Assembly: GCA_030278955.1 (NCBI GenBank)
Contig: JAOANR010000003.1
Span: forward strand, 46,959,175 to 47,023,174
Length of the DNA: 64,000 nt
Direction: 5' to 3'
Source of the DNA: Hygrophila difformis
Lineage: Eukaryota > Streptophyta > Magnoliopsida > Lamiales > Acanthaceae
Shown piece by piece: positions 12,051 to 23,013 of this stretch (positions are counted from its first letter, which is position 1; every line of letters begins with the position of its first letter). The translations under genes were made by a program, and so were the position numbers. The notes beneath the pieces were generated by a model. That model worked only from the letters and a program-made list of their open reading frames with translations, did not search any database and was not told where the DNA came from.

Positions 12051-12420
12051 TTTATGCTGCTTTCAAGTTTCAAAGCAAAAGGTAAGTGGGATGGAATTTT
12101 CTAGCATCTTCATTGAATTTTTCTATGAATTCCATCTCATTTTCAAGAATTAAATACACAACCAATTAAGTAAGACTTTATTTGTCGTTAAGAAATAGTT
12201 TCAACAAGTTGAGATCAATATTTCCATCTTAAGCACAACTTACGAAATCAGAATTTTGTAATATATCACCACTTAACAAAAGCTTTTTGATCGTATGAAT
12301 TGCACCTGCCACCCCTTTTTTTATGATGCTTTCAAGTTTCAAATTAAAAGGTGAGTGGAGTGGAATTTTCTAATCTTTATGCAGTAACATCTTCATTGAA
12401 TTTTTCTATGAATTAGTGTA
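12051..12420. repeat. Short direct duplication in the Pack-MULE
   Basis: A segment reading GCTTTCAAGTTTCAAA... through CTTCATTGAATTTTTCTATG occurs at about 12057-12128 and again at about 12325-12413, offset about 270 bp. Confidence 0.6.
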
Positions 12421-13135
12421 AGTGTCAATCCTTCATGTTGAGTGCTACTACCATAAGAAATTTAGCCGGTTGAAGTAGTGTGATGTTTTGTTTGTGTTTG
12501 GTTTGGTTTGGTTTGGTTTTGTATTTTATTTTATATGAGGTCTTATATTTAAGAGTTTGGTTGCTTTCAATGGCATATAGTACTATTGGTTAACCAAAGT
12601 AGCTCCACTACAAGTTTAAAATTTCATTACTTATTGTTTAGTGAACGCTTGCAATTTAGTGATCATTTAGGAATTATCACGGAAGGTTTTGTCGACTTTA
12701 AATTCAAGATAGAGCAAAATTGCAATAAGCTAGACAAGAGTCCTCTGTTTAGTGAACTTGTTTAAGTACCATTACTGACTTGCTTCAAGTTATATTTCTC
12801 AAGTCCTCTTTTCCTACTAATTGGAATAACGAGAATAAGTTTGTGGGATTCTAGAATGACTTACCTAAACGAGAGTCTAGCATACCGTAGATTTGATGAT
12901 ATCTCAAAAGACCATTATTGAGGGGACTTTAACAGAAAGAAAATGCACCTGCACTGTCATTGAAATGTACGTTTTCTTCCCTGTTTGGGATTGCAATATA
13001 GCTATTGAATTTTCTATGTTGGTAGAAAATCAAGAACTTGAAACCATGAAACATAGACAAGGAAAATAGGTAGTACTAGTTCAATCACTTGAGCAAGTGA
13101 ACATTCTTGAAGTTTCAATCACTCTCCATCAAGTA

Positions 13136-13320
13136 CCCTTACGAACTGGCTTCAAGTACTGTTATGTATATAATCAAAGTACTGTTATAAACTTGTTTAA
13201 AGTATTGGTATTTATATAGTCAAAGTACTGTTATAGACCTAGTTCAAGTACTGTTATGCATATAGTCAAAGTACTGGTATATACCTAGTTCAAGTACTAT
13301 TACAAATTTGTGAGAGTACC
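13136..13320. repeat. Irregular CAAGTACTGTTAT repeat cluster
   Basis: CAAGTACTGTTAT-like and CAAAGTACTG-like units recur at about 13153, 13174, 13219, 13246, 13267 and 13289, separated by 20-45 bp. No coding sense. It lies inside the Pack-MULE, upstream of the captured gene pieces. Confidence 0.65.
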
Positions 13321-14035
13321 ACTATGAATTCATAGTGCTATTGATATATGATATAGTTAAAAATGTCTCCTAAAAAAGCAATATCAACTATCACCACTCG
13401 TGGTTCCACGCAAAAGTTTAGAGAGGTGATGTGTAAATAGATAATGAAATGACACCCCTACAAAAACAAACCATCCACAATACCCCATTCGCACATATGA
13501 TCAAGATAAGCATGGAAAATAGCAGTTCTTCGAAGCTTCACGAACTACTTTCATGCTTCAACCCACATACATCGACAAGTTTCTGACAACATAAGAATAT
13601 ATATCATCAAACTTAACATAAGATATAATATAATATGAAGGTTATCAAATTACATCAATCAGATTCTAATAAGATATGTTCTAGTTCAATTTATAAAAAT
13701 TAGAGGAATGGAGAATTTCTTTCAAATAAAAATTTCAAACCAAAGGATTGTGCGAACTCCAGGAAAGAAAGGCATAAAAAAGGCACGTAGACAAGATTCA
13801 TAATTGAAGGGCTGACTGGACAGTGAGGTCGCCGGATAGCGGAATCTTAATTACAAGCTATCAAAGGTAAGATGAATTTACCAGTACGGAAGGTGCGGAG
13901 GTACAACAAAAGATTCTTGGCTTCTAAATGGAGAGAGGTAGTACATAGTTGAATTACTTATTGAGCCAGGCTGGCTGCACTTGAGCCCCACAAACTTTCA
14001 GAATTGATGCAATATAATAAACACTCTCTCCTGTC

Positions 14036-14275
14036 TAGCGTCATGATGAGGAATTACGCTAAATCTTTGCTGCTAGCGTAGATTTACGCTAGTACAGAAG
14101 AGGAACAATATTTGGATTTTTTTTATGGCTTAAACCTTTGTATCTACGCTAAGTTAAAAATTCTAGCGTCATAATATGCCAAAGGCCTAATTTTCACCAT
14201 TGTCTAAGTTAGCACTACCAAGTAATTGTGGGCTAACCCATCTATGCTAGCGTGAATTTGGGCTAGGGTTTAATG
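14036..14275. repeat. CTAGCG/CGCTAG motif cluster, left of captured fragments
   Basis: TAGCGT or ACGCTA occurs repeatedly in both orientations (about 14037, 14055, 14073, 14087, 14143, 14164 and 14250). A related cluster occurs at 16196-16445. The arrangement frames the captured gene fragments. Confidence 0.6.
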
Positions 14276-14402
14276 AAAATATTATCTTTTCATTATTGTC
14301 TTTTCCATGTTGGTTTCTAAACATGTTTAGCTTTTATGCATAAGATGAAGAGTTTTTTAAAGCCTATTATGTTCTTGTGTATCCAAATAACAGAAGAAGA
14401 AT

Positions 14403-14621
14403 ATGAATCCCGAGAAATTCACCCATAAGACCAATGAGGCCCTTGCGGCTGCTCATGAATTCGCAATGAATGCTGGTCATCCTCAGTTCACTCCTCTTCA
14501 CCTTGCCGCGGCTTTGGTTTATGACCCAAATGGAATTTTTCGACAAGCTGGATATATTGATTCAGATCCCGAATGGGCCACAGAGCAACGCTGCTCAAAC
14601 GCTGAAGAGGATGAAGATTGA
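14403..14621 (+). pseudogene. ClpB/HSP101 N-terminal fragment captured by Pack-MULE
   Basis: The frame opens with MNPEKFTHKTNEALAAAHEF and continues through AGHPQFTPLHLAAAL and DPNGIFRQA, the N-terminal (Clp-N) repeat that begins plant cytosolic HSP101/ClpB disaggregases. Similarity lasts about 49 residues; after RQA the sequence departs and ends at a stop after an acidic tail (AEEDED). The full chaperone is about 900 residues with two AAA+ ATPase domains, none present here. In the +2 frame 14560-14673 encodes another acidic stretch (QTLKRMKIEGIMDDEDDND) that may be a third captured piece of unknown origin. It retains the native start codon, so a short chimaeric product is conceivable but unproven. 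Confidence 0.85.
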
Positions 14622-14673
14622 AGGGATAATGGATGACGAAGATGACAATGATGCAATGGTCGATGATCGGTAA

Positions 14674-15492
14674 AATTGTGGTTTAAATTGTTGAAAACTC
14701 TCTCGGTTTGGTGATATGAATGTGAAGATCTGGAATAAGCCAGCCCATAGTAGTATTGGTATTAGCTTCTCATGTAGATTCTGCACATCTTTCTCCTTGA
14801 AATGCAGCTTCCATATCTGTATTTCTGTCTTGTTCTGGTTTCTGATATAAATATAGCTTTCGAATGGAATAGAATGTTTAAAACAGTTGTGACTCGTGAG
14901 ATGTACAAATTACTACTACAAGATAGTGATATTGGACCACAACCAACATATTACCTTCACTTGTCCATATCCTTTATTTCCTTTATTTTTCTTTACAAAA
15001 TTTTGTAGTAGGTGGTATCAAATTATCAATCTTAAATATGATATGGGGGATAAAATGAAAATCAAAGAGACGTGGAAATTCTTTGTATTAGACCCATATA
15101 CATATATAAAAAATCATAACATTTTGATTGACTAGCGGATGATGAACCAACTATTCTTTGTAAACATATTTTGGAGTTTGGATTGTTGTCTTCATTATCA
15201 AGACAAGATAAGTGATCTTTGTTGAACTCAAGAATACTGCCCCTGCTTCAAAATTTGATTTTTCTTTTTTGAAAAAATGTTTATTACTTCCATACTGAAA
15301 TAAATCAATGTGCTTGTTTATGATCTTTGTATTCGAAAAAAGCCAATCTTAACACTATAGGCAGGCCCCTGTTTAATATCTGTTTTGGTTTGGTATCAGA
15401 AATTGTCTATACTGAATCGCTGATCAAGGAATTAATATCAGTTTTTCAGGTTTCCACCAGGGAATACCCATTGTTTTTCAGGCTTTCACCAG
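14674..15492. other. Pack-MULE interior between captured fragments
   Basis: Short open frames only. Near 15430-15492 two related phrases, TTTCAGG and CCACCAGG / CACCAGG, precede the peroxidase piece; TTTCACCAG at 15484-15492 is a likely former intron acceptor. Confidence 0.45.
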
Positions 15493-15753
15493 GCTATACT
15501 CATTGCTAACCTCGACTCGACTCCCACAACTTTCGACAATGCCTACTACAAGATGTTGGTACAAGGCAAGAGCATTTTCACCTCTGATCAAGCCCTCCTC
15601 ACCGCCTCACGAACCAAGGCGCTTGCTGCCAAATTTGCAGCCTCACAGGACCATTTCATTCAGGCATTTGTCAAATCCATGATCAAAATGAGCGGGATTA
15701 GTGGTGGGGGCACTGAGGTCAGGTTGCATTGCAGTTTTGTTAATCATCATTAG
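15493..15753 (+). pseudogene. Class III peroxidase C-terminal fragment captured by Pack-MULE
   Basis: Translation from 15493 carries the last-exon signature of secretory haem peroxidases: TFDNAYYKMLVQGKSIFTSD, then LTASRTKALAAKFAASQDHF, then FVKSMIKMSG and EVRLHCSFVN before a TAG stop. In the family the FDN.YY and SDQ elements border the distal calcium site and the final Cys forms a conserved disulfide. The haem-binding and catalytic His residues lie in earlier exons and are missing, so no enzyme activity is possible. It begins directly after an AG acceptor, as expected if a genomic exon was captured. It is unrelated to the neighbouring ClpB piece. Confidence 0.87.
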
Positions 15754-16195
15754 TACTTCCATTTCTTCTTCATCGTATATGGAATGTAGCCTAACATAAA
15801 AAAATGAAATTCCAGAATTGAGGATTTCATTTACTGTTTCTATATGTATATATATCAATATGGGGAAATTCATATGGTCACTTTGTTTGTTGTTTGAGTG
15901 TGGAAATTTTGTGGGGATTGGAAAATTTGTGCATTTTGGGGTTTGTTGTAATCTCTTTTTCTCAATTTGGATTGGATTTGTTGCCAGTTTAATTTGTATA
16001 TTATCATATTAAAATTAAAATTCTTTGTTGGAGATGAGTTTTGTGAGTTTTGAATGGATTTGTGCAGGAATAAATGTTGGTAGGACTTTGGATAGAAATG
16101 GAGAGTGAAAGAGTTGAATTGCTCATAGGGTGGAGGATCATTTTGCTGATGGAATTATGCAAGTAGAAATTCGTGCCAACAATGAAGAATTGGGA
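15754..16195. other. Pack-MULE interior, no gene
   Basis: Downstream of the peroxidase stop; AT-rich, possibly the captured 3' flank of that gene. No further homology recognised. Confidence 0.35.
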
Positions 16196-16445
16196 GCCGC
16201 TAGCGTCATTCAAGCTTGTTGTGCTAACGGGGAAAAACTAGCACGGATTTGTGCTAGCACTAAAGAAGATGGAAAATTTCACCAAGTCCCAGCTGGCATA
16301 GAGAAGAGTAACTATGCTAAGAAGGCTAGGCTAGCGCCAGTTTGTGCTAACACTGGAGAAAGCTAAAATTGATTTTCCAGGGCTAGCGCAAGTCAAGCCA
16401 ATTGTGTAAAATGTTCCTTCTAGCGCAGTTTTGTGCCAACGCTGA
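16196..16445. repeat. GCTAGCG motif cluster, right of captured fragments
   Basis: Repeated GCTAGCG, TGCTAGCA, TGTGCTAAC and TCTAGCGCA wording at about 16199, 16220, 16236, 16252, 16330, 16382 and 16420, sometimes with a following TTGTGCTA. It resembles the cluster at 14036-14275. It translates as open sequence (16130-16366) but has no recognisable protein match. Confidence 0.6.
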
Positions 16446-16735
16446 CAGTTGAAGTTCGCAGTGGCAGTTTCCTTGCCCGTTTTCTGTGGTTCCTTCTAGC
16501 ACCTCCCTCGCCGATTCGAGTGCCCTCGCGAGCCAAGCAAAAGATTCTTGCCGAGTTTGTTGTTTATTTTCTGCGGTGGTTTGTTTCGATCGGTTCCGGA
16601 GCCTCCTTCTGTTTCGTTCTTTTCTTGAAGTGCGAGCAGGAGTGTAGAACGGTTATTCTATTCTTTTAAATAACATCGTCACACATTACAGTAAATTTCT
16701 TAAAAAGATATAGTAAAATTGTAATATTTAATAGT
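16446..16735. other. GC-richer block near the Pack-MULE right end
   Basis: 16470-16640 is GC-richer than its surroundings and open in the plus strand (16433-16669). It may be another captured genomic fragment, but I do not recognise it. Confidence 0.35.
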
Positions 16736-16840
16736 AAAAGTTTAAAAAATTACCCAATGGTACTAAAAACTAATAAAAAGTCAACTGGTACCATTTAACA
16801 AATGGAAAGTGCCAAAATGGCACTAATAAATAATTTGCCC
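16736..16840 (-). repeat. Pack-MULE right terminal inverted repeat
   Basis: Reverse complement of the left terminus, ending AATTTGCCC at 16840, followed by the 9-bp target-site duplication ATAAATTTA. Confidence 0.9.
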
Positions 16841-17704
16841 ATAAATTTATCCGTATTTTGGAAACACAATATTAAATTATAAAATGGAAACTAAATATTA
16901 GAATATGTATTTTTTTAAAAATAAACCATCCTATATTAGTATGATTTATTAATTAGTTTATACATATCTATTACAATTATATAATGATGTTCCTACAATT
17001 ATATAAGGATCTTCCTATAATTTTTAGTCAATAATCCCAAAAAGATATAAAAAAAATGTAATATAAAGTAATCCTATCAATGATTTATTAATATTAAATG
17101 AAATATGAATAATTCATTAAATAATTATCCGCATTAGCATTAAATATATTATATTCACAATTAATGTAATGATCAATGGATATTAAATAATTATTGAAGA
17201 AAATCGGATAAAAAATATGTTTGTTTTTAAAATATTGTATTATAAATCCCATCCCACCATATAATTATATTATCTCTCGCTTAGATATTTTTATTATAAT
17301 TTGATGTATATTTTTTCCCGCCCTATTTTCAAAATATTGAACCTATGCTTGATTAGAGGACATGTATTTTGAAAAAACTCGCCCTCGCCTTCGAAGGATA
17401 CTGGCGAAATATGGTCCCAGGGAAATATGACAATGTTATGTAATTATTATATTCATCCAATTGTAGTAATGAGAATGATAAATAATTCTCCATTTGGTTG
17501 TATAATGATTACAATAATTTTTTTACCCTCTGTTAAATATCCCACACACCAATAATCTTATCCGATAATTTATTATATTCAATAATTAATTAACATTAAA
17601 TGAGATGATTATAATCTCAAAAGGCTAAATTAATTCTATTCTCAATGATTATCGCAATTAATACCTAATTTTTAGTCAATAATTCCAAAAAGGTAAATTA
17701 TTTC

Positions 17705-20700
17705 TGTAACACCCCGAAATTCATCCTCACAAGGTTTCAGAATGTTACCGCCACACTTGTCAGTCAGGCTCGCCCTTTGGCTAACTTAATTGACAAGTGC
17801 TACGGCTAAATATAAATTTTTGTAGTATGAACTTTAAAAATAATTGCCAATTTTATAAAATATAGACATAAGAAAATTTAAAGTACTTAATACCAGAGTC
17901 ATTGTTCTTTCTCATGCGGAAGCATAAACTAAAGGCAATATATAGGACATTAATATTTAAAAGTACGTGGTTCCTTAAAGCAACAATCTTTTGATGAAAA
18001 GTAATCCCATCCCCAAATGCTCATGTCATGAGATGCAGTTCATATGTCAGCTCCAATATCTGTAAAAAGATAACGCAACAACTTTTTATCAGTACAATGG
18101 TACTGAGTAAGTCAACCCGCTCCATTTTAAGAAGTGGGTTTTAAAATAGTGGTTGACACTCAAAAAATAATAATAATAATAATTTTCACTTTTTCTTTTA
18201 AAATGATTACACACATTACCTTTAACAAAATAAATAACTTTCATTCTTACCATTGTAGCAACTATGCACAAGAGGACACCATTTTCCATATATCATATCA
18301 TATCATATCGATCATAAGTCATGATCAGCATGCAGCGGACTCATATACAGACACACTCCGGAGCCTCGGGTAACCCATCACGGATACACCCAAGAGTATA
18401 GACTCATACATGCAACAACGCCGTTTTGGCACAATTTATCAACAATGCTGTCTTGGCATATTTAGAGGGGGAGGCCCCGCAAAACACATCCCTAGTGCAT
18501 TAGCCCTCTATCAAGTATGGCATCTTACTCAAGTTAATAGTGCACAATGGATTTAAAAGAGTTTTCCACAATTTTCCACATAATATCCTCTTTAAAAGAG
18601 TTTTCAACAATCTCAAGGGAGTAACCTCATAACAAGGGCATTCAATAATGCCAAATATCATTTCAACATTTAACTCCCATATCAATATCTCATAAATATA
18701 AAAATATCATTTCATGGATCTCAAAATCCAACAATTTCTCATTTGGACAAAAAATCAAGTCCAACATCGCAGTTTACGCCAAGTCAGTTTAAAAATTCAT
18801 ATGAAGGCAATTGCTATGAAATTTAAACTGTAGATACTCAACACATAGTTGAACAAGTTTTATGTTTTACACTTGTCAAAATAAGGTATTGAAACATTTC
18901 AAAAATTGAGTTCTTTTCAGAACATGTATTCTGCCAGAAATTCAATAGTGACTCTATAATTTTCAACAGGTTCTAAAAATAGTAATTCGCGACCAAAAAT
19001 TCTAAAATTTTACCACAAGGTAGATAACACATAGATAAATTTTTTTTATGAAGAAACCATTTGGCTTTGAGACACTTAAGACCTTCACAAATGTGGATTT
19101 CAGAAAACACTATCATTTCTTAGATTTCAACAAAAAGAGATTTCGACCTTTCAATAAAGCGGATCCCATAACTTCTTCATATGAGTTCTAAAAATTATAA
19201 AATTTTCCAGAAAGATACTCAACTCAATAAGGAACAAGTTTTATGAAGAAACCTTTGAGGGATAATGAACCAAAATAGTTTGAAAAGATGGATCTTTATG
19301 TAAACGAAAAACTGACAGATTTTGGTATAATGGGAAAATTCTAATTTTGTACTCTTAAAACATAGATTGGGATCTCCAAAACTTGAAGTAGAGAGTGTTA
19401 ACTTACTGAATTGATGTATAAGAGCAAGGAGATTCAAAGATAATGGCCGTTATAACACAAGATTCGCACCACAAATTACGGGTTTCGCTGAAATTCGACA
19501 AATAGAGGGAAATCAATTTATAGTATAAAAATAAAAGATTTAGATCTCTAAGATACAAGTTTACAAGGAGGATATCTTACTAACCAAGTGTTGAGAAGAG
19601 TTAGAACTCTTAGAATGATGAAGGTTGCCAAGCCTACAAGACTCCACAATCCTTAAGATATGCTCACTATGTGGGAGAACTTTGAAGAATAAAATGGGTA
19701 GTGAATTTGGCTAATGAGATGGATGAGATTGGTGTGTTTGAAGGCTAGAAACTCCCTCTATTTATAGGCTAAGATTTGAACAATTGAACATGACACATTG
19801 TGAGAGTGATTACAACCTCACCAATCATCCAATTAAGTGTGTCTTGAGCAATAATGGTTAGAGTATTTGTATCCACTCATTTGGTCCTTATAGCCTAACA
19901 AAGAGGCTATTAATTTGGGAGGCTGTTAATTTTGTCCATCATGTTGTCTATTAATATAATGGTTTGCCTATTATAGAGGCTATTAATCTTGGTGGGTTCA
20001 AGAGATAATTGATCACCTTTCTTTGCTAGCCATTCATCCAAGACACTTGTTAATCATGTAGATTTTTCATCTATTTGTTTAGGAAGAAAATTTCATGCAA
20101 TTGATTTTAACCTTATATTTGTGTAAGTAGTGTATCATGAAAATGATTGAAGTATTAGCTTGTCTACAAAAATCATTATTCTTGCCATTATTTAGTGGCA
20201 TGCATTTATACTCAATGAGTTGGATATGATAATATAATATTTATTTATTTATTTCAAGTATTGTATTTATATTAATGTGCTTTCAAAAAGATAATAATAA
20301 TATACTTGCATGGTTTTATTTTATTCATAACAATACTCAAACCACAAAGTCTTCATGTCATCATCAAATAAAAATTATAATCTATGAATATATTTTCTTA
20401 TATATAAAAGTTAATTCTCATAGATTCATATAAAAACTCATACTTTTATTTTTATAAAAATTTATTCCATAATGAATATCAAAGTACTTAAAATATTCAC
20501 ATACTATCCTCATAATAATTTTCAAGACCAATGTGTATATATATAAAAACTTATAATTTAAACAATAGATTTAAAAAATATTCCATAAACTATATAATTC
20601 TATTACCCATGATATTGAAATTCATATTTCTTTTTGAAAAGACAAATTTACATATATAGTTTTTCAAGTGTTGTTTTGTAGAAAAATCAATATACTAATT

Positions 20701-20779
20701 CTTTAACAAGTGATTAAATATTTAATAAAAGTCTCTTTAGTGAATTACAATTATTTCGGGTAATTTCTATGGTATTACA
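17705..20779 (-). repeat. Chromovirus 3' LTR (left copy)
   Basis: 3075 bp. The minus-strand TATA box at 19758-19767 reads CTATAAATAG, giving U3 of about 1 kb and R-U5 of about 2 kb. Small minus- and plus-strand frames inside both LTRs are not genes. Confidence 0.95.
19758..19767 (-). promoter_or_regulatory. TATA box of left LTR
   Basis: Reads CTATAAATAG on the minus strand. The equivalent site in the right LTR (28489-28498) reads CTATCAATAG. Confidence 0.65.
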
Positions 20780-20781
20780 AT

Positions 20782-20794
20782 CCACCCTCCTTAA
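20782..20794 (-). other. Polypurine tract
   Basis: The minus strand reads AAGGAGGGTGGAT immediately before the left LTR, the primer for plus-strand DNA synthesis. Confidence 0.8.
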
Positions 20795-21013
20795 GAATCA
20801 ACTTCGTCCTCGAAGTTTTAATGAAAACTACTATGGCAGTCTAATATGCGGAATACAAGATAAAAGTTAATGGAAAAGAAAAAAATTTAGGAGATTTTGA
20901 ACATACCCTATCAAGATTGTGTCGGGTGGTTACATCCTCCTCCCCTTAAGCCTACAGTTATGTCCCCATAACTGTTATTTGGTCGTTTAAAAAGAGATTG
21001 GGGTAGCGTTGCT

Positions 21014-22243
21014 TCAATCATCCTCTAGTTCCCATATTGCTTCTTCCGTACTATGATTGGACCAAAGTACTTTAACAATCCGAGTGGTCTTGTTCCTTGT
21101 CATTGTTTCTTTGATGTCGAGTATTTGGATTGGATACTCTTCATAAGTTAGATCTTCTTTGAGTTCAATTACTTCCTGTTGAAGTACATGGGTTGGGTCA
21201 TGCACATATTTCTTTAACTGTGAAACATGGAACACATTGTGCACTCGAGATAGTTGTGGCGGTAGGGCTAGTCTATATGCCAGGGTTCCGACTCGTTCCA
21301 GAATGTCATACGGTCCAATATATCGAGGACTTAACTTTCCTCGCTTTCCAAAATGCATCACTCCTTTCATAGGTGATATTTTCAGAATAACCTTATCTCC
21401 AACTTGAAATTCTAGGTCTTGTCGCCTAACATCGGCATAACTTTTCTGTCGATCTTGTGCTTCCTTCATTTTCCCTTGGATCATCTTGATCTGTTGGGCC
21501 ATGTCTTCAATGAGCTGCGGCCCAACCACAATAGAATTCTCACAATTTTCCCAGCATAATGGGCTTCGGCACTTGCGTTCATAGAGTGCCTCAAACGGTG
21601 TCATGCCTATACTAGCATGATAGCTGTTATTGTAAGAGAACTCTATCAAAGGTAGATGGTTTTCCCAACTTCCTTTAAATTCAAGAACGCATGCTCTCAG
21701 CATGTCCTCCAGTGTTTGGATTGTCCTTTCTGTTTGTCCATCCGTCATCGGGTGAAAAGCGGTGCTCATTTTAATTTGGGTACCAAGAGCTTCTTGCAGC
21801 TTGGTCCAAAAATGAGAGACAAATCTGTTGTCTCTATCAGAGATTATATCATGTGGCTCTCCATGTCGTCGAACCACGTTATTGATATATGCTCTTGCTA
21901 ATTGATCCATAGACCATGTATCCTTCGTTGGTATGAAGATCGCAATCTTTGTTAATCTATCAACAATTACCCAAATTTTATTCATTCCTTTTGGTGATCG
22001 TGGTAGTCCTGAAACAAAATCCATTGATATACTATCCCATTTCCAACTTGGGATTTCCAATGGTTTCATGAGTCCTAAGGGCTTCTGACTTACTGCTTTA
22101 ACCTTTTGACAGGTTAAACATCTAGCCAGAAACTCAACAACCTCATTCTTCATCCTTGGCCACCAATAAACCTTCTTTAAATCCTTATAAAGCTTATCAC
22201 CCCCTGGATGTACTGAATACGGGGTGTTGTGGCCTTCTTCCAT
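21014..22243 (-). pseudogene. Chromovirus integrase and chromodomain-like tail
   Basis: The 409-residue open frame holds the HHCC zinc-binding region (ends RCLTCQKVKA near residue 49), the D,D-35-E core (Asp in SMDFVSGLPRS, Asp in IISDRDNRF, Glu in DGQTERTIQTLEDM) and a C-terminal chromodomain-like segment ending LWSNHSTEEAIWELEDD. Integrase joins element DNA to the genome; chromodomain-like tails direct insertion to particular chromatin. It follows RNase H in the same frame but is cut off by an in-frame TGA at 22250-22252. At 21014 the frame ends early through an apparent one-base loss, so the last residues of the chromodomain are out of frame. Confidence 0.93.
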
Positions 22244-22249
22244 TAATCT

Positions 22250-23005
22250 TCATTTTAGCTCTACGCATTTATGCGGTACGCACCATCTCCTTTTGAAGCG
22301 AATGCTTCCATCCTCATGGATTGCAAAACCAATTGCTTTTCCTTTAGCAACCTTCTTCTTGATCCTTTCAAGCTTTATGTCGCCGGGTTGAGCACTGCGT
22401 ATTTCATCAAATACCGTAGATTCAATGGTCATAGCATTAATGACATTTTCCACAGTTCCATAATGGACTAGCTCCGTGTCTACCTTGACCAAGTCCATAT
22501 ACAGTTCCGAAGGTAAGATAAGAGTATTTGCCACGTGTTGAGTCTTGCGGCTCAACGCATCTGCGACCACGTTAGCTTTCCCTTCATGGTAGGCGATGTC
22601 CAAATCATAATCCTTGATCAACTCTAACCATCTGCGTTGCCTCATGTTTAACTCCTTCTGAGTAAATATGTACTTAAGGCTCTTGTGGTCGGTAAATATC
22701 CGACAAGTTCGTCCGTACAAGTAGTGTCGCCAAATCTTTAATGCGAACACTACCGTTGCTAATTCTAGGTCGTGCGTCGGATAATTCTCCTCATGAGGCT
22801 TCAATTGTCGTGATGCATATGCAATGACTTGTTGTTGTTGCATTAAAACACACCCTAGCCCCTCTTTTGAAGTGTCACTATACACTTCAAAATCTCCATT
22901 TTCTGTTGGCAATGTTAAAATTGGAGTTGTTGTGAGGCGTTTCTTTAACTCTTGAAATGATGATTCACACTTTTCTGTCCATTCATACTTCAAGCCTTTC
23001 TTCAA
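22250..23005 (-). pseudogene. Chromovirus RNase H domain and linker
   Basis: Contains the retroviral-type RNase H core ([19 protein letters not shown], then [31 protein letters not shown], and [10 protein letters not shown]). It removes template RNA during reverse transcription. The frame is entered through an apparent one-base loss near 23016 and ends at an in-frame TGA at 22250-22252, ahead of integrase. Downstream residues to 22250 form the RNase H-integrase linker. Confidence 0.92.
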
Positions 23006-23013
23006 AAGTTGAG

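Larger units (their letters stand above)
11749..16840. mobile_element. Pack-MULE (Mutator-like, non-autonomous)
   Basis: Inverted termini of about 105 bp start GGGCAAATTATTTA (11749-11853, and the reverse complement at 16736-16840). The 9-bp target-site duplication ATAAATTTA lies at 11740-11748 and 16841-16849. The tandem-unit copy at 29835-29850 preserves the unoccupied site, confirming the insertion. No MURA transposase is present. The 5.1-kb interior carries recognisable pieces of two unrelated host genes (14403 and 15493) and clusters of a CTAGCG-type motif on both sides of them, which fits the Pack-MULE class. Confidence 0.92.

Noticed and set aside
18089..19437. Short frames repeated at 26821-28169
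   Set aside because: They lie in the two LTRs and are repeated only because the LTRs are; no protein match.
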